Assembly (NCBI GenBank): GCA_019055375.1
Contig: JAHQIW010000049.1
Span: 1 to 64,000 of the forward strand
Direction: 5' to 3'
Length of the DNA: 64,000 bases
Source of the DNA: Parelaphostrongylus tenuis
Taxonomy: Eukaryota; Nematoda; Chromadorea; Rhabditida; Metastrongylidae
Shown here: positions 58,829 through 64,000 of the stretch, one piece after another
Position numbering within the stretch: the stretch's first letter is position 1
Layout of the letters: the number at the start of each line of letters is the position of its first letter
Notes under the pieces: generated by a model
The model's database searches: none
Told to the model about the DNA's origin: nothing
Seen by the model: the letters and a program-made list of their open reading frames with translations, nothing else
Position numbers and translations under genes: made by a program

Positions 58829-61800
58829 GTTGATCATAATCCATTTGAGGCTAAGGAATTTGTATCAGAATTATTTCTTGATTATGGAGAATGTATGTTA
58901 AGCATCCATTTAGTATACAGTAGTAAAGGCTTTTTTGTATTTGACTTATTTCAGCTCTAAAATAAGATATCGATCTGTGTAGGTGAATTGGTACTAAACT
59001 TGCTTAGAGAATAACATCGATGAGATACATCGATGGCTATAAGGATAATTTTATAGGCCTAATAGGAAATTACAAAATCTGCATAATGTAATGAATTGAG
59101 TTTAACGCATAAATTCCCCACAGGGCTTAGTTAGGGTTAAATGACTTACCTCCCTTTGTTCCTCTTATCATATGCCTATGTTCTACGTGAGACAACCACA
59201 GGCCGTTATGTGAGCTAGCTGATGGGAGAAGTAAGCTTTATGATCATCGAGTTCCATCAATATATAATCGTTGCAAAATGTAGAATGTAAACAAATACTC
59301 GTCCAATATCCGGATTAATCTCTTATTATTCACTTTGTTTCCAGCAGAAGTCATCAGAAAGCTTTAAATTTCTTTTGCTCATCATTTAATCGCTAATCTC
59401 TGTTATTCGCAGAAACTAAATAAAACTAAAAAGGCCAAAAACGAATCATTTCTAAAGATCAAAGCAGCATATGTTAAATTACCAACCGCCTTTTTTTCCA
59501 ACCTTCTGCTATCTGTTTGAATTTATCACCAGAAGTACGATCGCTTATTTTATCAAGAACATCAGGAAATCTGTGATCTTCTATGGGCAAAAATTGTATA
59601 GATTCTATCGATAACCATCAGCGAGTTCTCAGAGTAATTCAAAATAAAATGAAAAGATAAATCGTATACACACAAGGTTTAAAGGTGTTTTTGTTTTTCT
59701 TTTCATTTCATTCCTTTACTGATCGAAGTCCTCTTATTTCTTTTTTTAACTCTGTCAAACTTAGCAGTCAAATCTCTAATAGTGCTCTACCTAAATTTTA
59801 CTTTTTTATTAAAACCGTCTCGTAATTCCTTTTGCCTTTCGACAGTTTTGTTAATTCATTTATTATTCAGTTAAAAAATTAATTAGTTAGCAATATAATC
59901 GCCATCGCAACCTTGACATGACACTAAAATCTGGGTAAAGATTGGATACTTTCTTACCAGAAAAATGAGGCTGGCGATTGAAGAAAGTCGGTGAGGTCAC
60001 TTTTGAGATATTTGTAGTCACTAGAATTGTTCTCCTGCAGAATCTGCTACGAGAGGAGGAAGAGATGATAGTGCGACGGAACAATATCGAGACTAAGCGG
60101 TTATTATCGGGTACCGTGGGCCAGTTCTCTCACCAAAATCTGGCCATCGTCGAGTTTACCGTGCAGATTGGCGACACTGAATTAATTTGGACGCTTCTTT
60201 CAAAACTGCTACGACTAACTCATAGAGCTGTTCCCCGTAGTCGTCGCCATCGCTTCTCTGCTTGTTGTCGAGCGGTTCCCAAAACATTATGCACTGTCAG
60301 TCCCAGAAACTCTTAGCATATATTGCGAGCATGAAATTTTGGCCTCGGTTAATCTGACGGGTCTGACTGTTAGTATCCTGGCCCAGTATCTTAGTATCCT
60401 GCTAGTTTCCCTAGTATACTATCCCTAGCCAAATATATTCGAAGGTGTCGAACACGACACGGCCCTGTGATAGTAATCTGATTTGGGATAAAAAAAAGCT
60501 GAAATAAACAATGGCGCAAAAGAATTATACAAAGCAGTACTAGACTTATTCAGTACCTCTTGATACTTTATGGCCAAAAGTTACAGGAAATGTATTTTGA
60601 TTCCAAACCAAATTTTTCTTGTCTGAAAATCGCTACACTCTGTCAAAAACTACAATCTGACTCGTAAACTGAAGTCTTTGATATATTATGGGTTGAAGAA
60701 CAACTAACTTAACTCAATTCTCAAGGAACTTTTGTTCGAAAGGGGCATTGTATCTATGAGAAATAGAGTGCCGTAAACCTCAAAAATGGATGTTATAGCA
60801 TGAGTGAAGCGAGATTACTGAACGGTCTAAGTCGTATTTGTTTCCAACTGTGCTCAGCCAAGTCTATTAAGATTTCATTTTCGATTGAGTTGTCAAATTC
60901 TACTCTTTTCAAATGTTGCCAACTGTGCTCCAACTAATTTCCATTATTGATGAAAATCTGCAGAAAAATTAGCTCAAATTTGGCGCTATAAGTGGTTCTG
61001 TTTAGTCTTCCTTTCACTCTTTCTCATATCATGCCACATTCAGCGATATCATTCATTTACTCCTAAGATGGATTGATAAGTTATCCTGACGTCGAGTGAC
61101 TGCCATCCATAAAGTGCCTGACTCATTCAAAGATTTCCTTTAGAATGACCATTAATCGAAAAAAAATTAAACAATTGATTTTATACTCAGTCAATATGGA
61201 AAACGATTTCTGCTGTCAATCAAAATGTCGCAAACAATGCTTACTGCTTCTAATAATTGTCATTATTCATAATATAACTATCACCTTTTACACACCACTA
61301 TTGAATTTATCCGAAAATTTTTGCTCTTGCTTTTTTCTTTCATTGATTTTCTTTCAAACAATTAACTCTAATCTCGCTTCACTTTTTGCAAAAATCGACC
61401 ATCGACAGTTGGTGAATACGCGGATACGGTAAGGTTTGGTTAATGTAGACCGATTAAAGTCGTTATATAACATGAAACTAATGCATTCAATCATTTAAGT
61501 TTTCATCAATGCACTTTGTCAACGTAGTGACACTTCGTAACATATTTTTTTTTCGAATTTTTTTTGGCCGAAGTGATGAAATATGCTCTGGCCCACTAAA
61601 TACAATATGGTAGAAAACATACCGTGGAAAATGCTCTATAATACTCCAGAACCAGTTTCCTACTTCGCACCTCGACGCTCTTTCTGTCCTCGCCATCTGG
61701 TTGTGCTTTTTTCATCGTTTCCACATTGTTGTCAGCATTTTACTCTCGTACCACATTAACTGTTTACTTAACGTTAATCTACCAACTCAAACAAATCGCT

Positions 61801-62920
61801 ACTTAGTAGAAAAAAATTGTATTTCCTCATAAATGAAAAGACCGATCCTGCAATCCTTTCATGATTTAATTAGTTTTTGGCGATGTTCGTTGACCTTCCG
61901 CCCTTTTATCTTGAAATAACTTTTTGAACTAAGGAATTCCTCTTTTCTTTGACTTTGTGTCTCGTTTTTTATTCATCGTTGAAGCAATCAATTTCGAGTA
62001 AGATATTATGTTAATATTTTTTCACTGAATTCTTTTAGATTCTTCTTAAAGTCGAGGCTTACCCATCGCATACTTGATGAGTATGATGGACATAGTTCGA
62101 CATTTTGAACACTGCGAAAAATGTTTCGATTCATTTGTGCCATAATATACGGATATGTCATGTATTTCGCTCTAAACTCAGTATCATAAAGTGAAATTAA
62201 CACATATTTGAGCTGTCACAGATTTGCGGTGGCCTACCGATCTATCAACATAGTATTTGTTCTCGTAGAAAGTGTAGTAGCAATTTTCTAACATCTTAGT
62301 GATGAACGGTTCGGATTGCAATAACGCAGCATTGAATCGCAACTTTGAGATTCCTTTCATTTGCGCACTATCTCAAACTCAGATCTTTTACAATGACTTT
62401 TCTAGCTGCGCATTTGCATTGCCCTTCTTTTGAGACCTTATATATAATTTTGATAGTAGGTCTCTAAAAAGGAGAGGAGAGCATATTTTCTCTGTTGACT
62501 GGTAACCAGTTTACGGTATTACGCTGTAGTCAAAGAATACTGTCAACTCTACAAAATTTTAATTACAGCATGACCTTGAGCGTTGCGTGCCTAGTGTAAG
62601 ACTAGATAAAATCCGTTGCTCAAGATGAGCTTCATTACAAAGTGACTTTTCTTGAGCATTGTAAATTAGATTTCGGAAACAAGAGCTAACGCAAATGGAA
62701 AATTGCTTAGCCATCACTCAGTTTATGTACTCCTTCAGTGCATGTCCACTCTTCATCGAAGTGATTTTATAATTTCTTGCCCTAGAATCGTTCATTCCAC
62801 CGTCCAAATAGCTTTGAAGTTTTCTTTACTCTGTAAATTTTTAATCACTCAGAGTTCATGAATATACAATCATAACATCATAGAACTGTCGAAAAGCTCG
62901 GCTTATGGGTGATATGTACT
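58829..62920. other. No gene recognised
   Basis: AT-rich. The 112-codon frame at 59978-60316 and the 95-codon frame at 61145-61432 have no recognisable domain. The latter has a hydrophobic middle (LLLLIIVIIHNI) that could be a membrane segment, but no other coding support. Confidence 0.4.
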
Positions 62921-62924
62921 TGTT

Positions 62925-63085
62925 GGACCTAACCCGTTAAAGGTTGGTTGTAGAGCTCCGACAGTTGATATCGAAAAAGAGTGGTAGCAAAGCGGTGGCC
63001 TTGATGGTGTAGTGGCAGCATACATCCACGCTACGGGCGGTGCATGGGCTTTATTCCCGCTTTAAATCGAAAGCTTTACAAGCCT
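62925..63085 (+). repeat. SINE-like element, family C, degenerate
   Basis: Leader CGTTAAAGGTTGGTTG, then GAGTGGTAGCAAAGCGG, head CTTGATGGTGTAGTGGCAGC and degenerate B box GGCTTTATTCCCGC. Confidence 0.6.
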
Positions 63086-63119
63086 GTCCTTTGCACTGGA
63101 GAAGAACTCTTCATGGAAA

Positions 63120-63230
63120 ATTGTTAGTAATCATTCGAAGGCTCAAATACCTGGCTAGCGCTATGCGTGACCGGTTTTGAAAAAGTCCTCATTATAACCC
63201 ATAGTGAACGGGCGCATTCGTGTTTCGCAC
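63120..63230 (+). repeat. Dispersed repeat family E copy
   Basis: TTGTTAGTAATCATTCG, GGCTCAAATACCTGGCTAGC, CTATGCGTGACCGG in the order of 21785-21905. A second fragment (CTGTTAGTAATCATTTG) follows at about 63270. Confidence 0.5.
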
Positions 63231-64000
63231 ATGCCTTTTTTCTCGCAAGACAGAGCTCTTCCTTTAGACTGTTAGTAATCATTTGATAGCGCAAGATTTG
63301 TTGATTCCAACACTGTGCCAATTTTCTGAAAAGGCCCTTTCTTTGGAGTGCAGCAGAGAAAATGAGATTGATTCACATATGCGGGTAATGTGTTCTTTAG
63401 CCAAATCACGGGATGCGGTGCAGGGGGTGAGGGGAATTGCCGCGATTTATCCATCGCTGCCGCTATATGGAATACGATTGATTAGATTCGACTAGGAATT
63501 GTTCCTCCACATTGAAAGAAACTCCAGATTAAACGTCTGTATCTACTGCTTATAAACTATCTCTACAGGTTCATGTGCTTATCTTGCTTCCGACGAAATA
63601 ACAGTTAAGATGCGTGGTCGATGTGACACATGATGTTATTCTGAATTTTGCACCGATATAGAAGTGTCTTTTCGAAAAGTTTTCTACGCATAGCACTAGC
63701 GAGAGATTTAAGCTGAATGACTACTAACACTTTAGTGAACTTCTTCTCCGGCTTGGAAATCTGTGCTACCAAACAGAAGAAATTCCAAAATTCCTGTAGT
63801 TCTAAACTTTTATCGATATTAATTAGCGACTACCTCTAGGCGGAATTTTCATCGAATTGTTGTCTCTCTTTGAAATTTATTCTTCGTTCTCCTGGCTATC
63901 TTCATACTTTTCTACGCGGAAAAGAGATACAGCTGAATTTCTTAATGCCATTTCTTGCTTAGTTTAACGCGTAGCTTTCTTTACAAGCTTAATCACTTTT
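63231..64000. other. Repeat-bearing, no gene recognised
   Basis: An inverted family E copy lies at about 63660-63760 (GAAAAGTTTTCTACGCATAGC, ACTAGCGAGAGATTTAAGC, CTACTAACACTTT). Otherwise nothing supported up to the window end. Confidence 0.4.

Noticed and set aside
61145..61432. 95-codon frame with a hydrophobic middle
   Set aside because: AT-rich, no homology recognised and no splice or promoter signal; kept only as a note.

Overview
The window looks like a piece of an AT-rich nematode nuclear genome, most likely a clade V strongylid (hookworm-like). The reasons are short exons with TTTTCAG-type acceptors, a nematode-style LACT/LACTB beta-lactamase-fold gene, relics of RTE-like reverse transcriptase and mariner transposase, and many tRNA-derived SINE-like repeats. 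The species call is inference. No prokaryotic gene organisation, CRISPR array, rRNA gene or convincing functional tRNA gene was seen.

Layout. Positions 1-9190 are a tandem satellite of about 51 monomers of about 180 bp, cut by the left window edge and decaying at its right edge. Positions 9216-12680 form a compositionally distinct GC-rich block of unknown origin, with alternating C-rich and G-rich stretches. From about 13.5 to 19.9 kb lies the one gene that can be reconstructed end to end: an eight-exon, plus-strand serine beta-lactamase-fold protein of 391 residues with all three catalytic motif positions visible. Its introns carry a TA microsatellite and SINE-like insertions.

From 20 to 31 kb there is repeat-rich intergenic DNA. 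From about 32 to 45 kb a scatter of short plus-strand exons, with strong splice sites and compatible phases, suggests one or more unidentified genes. One chain of three exons encodes a CxxC...CxxC zinc-binding pattern. Two 66-nt exons 6 kb apart are paralogous, with mostly silent differences. A further exon is tandemly duplicated and its second copy has lost its donor. This region is broken up by mariner relics, an RTE tail, SINE-like copies and a long inverted repeat at 44.7-45.3 kb.

From 46 to 64 kb no gene was recognised. The sequence is microsatellite tracts (TA, CT, TTA), SINE copies, another mariner relic, another RTE tail, and a composite inverted SINE cluster at 58.3-58.8 kb flanked by a perfect 12-bp direct repeat.

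No new multi-gene system was found. The items most worth a second look are the composite inverted SINE with its target-site duplication, the duplicated exons of the unidentified gene(s), the satellite's local dimeric higher-order pattern, and the GC-rich block.
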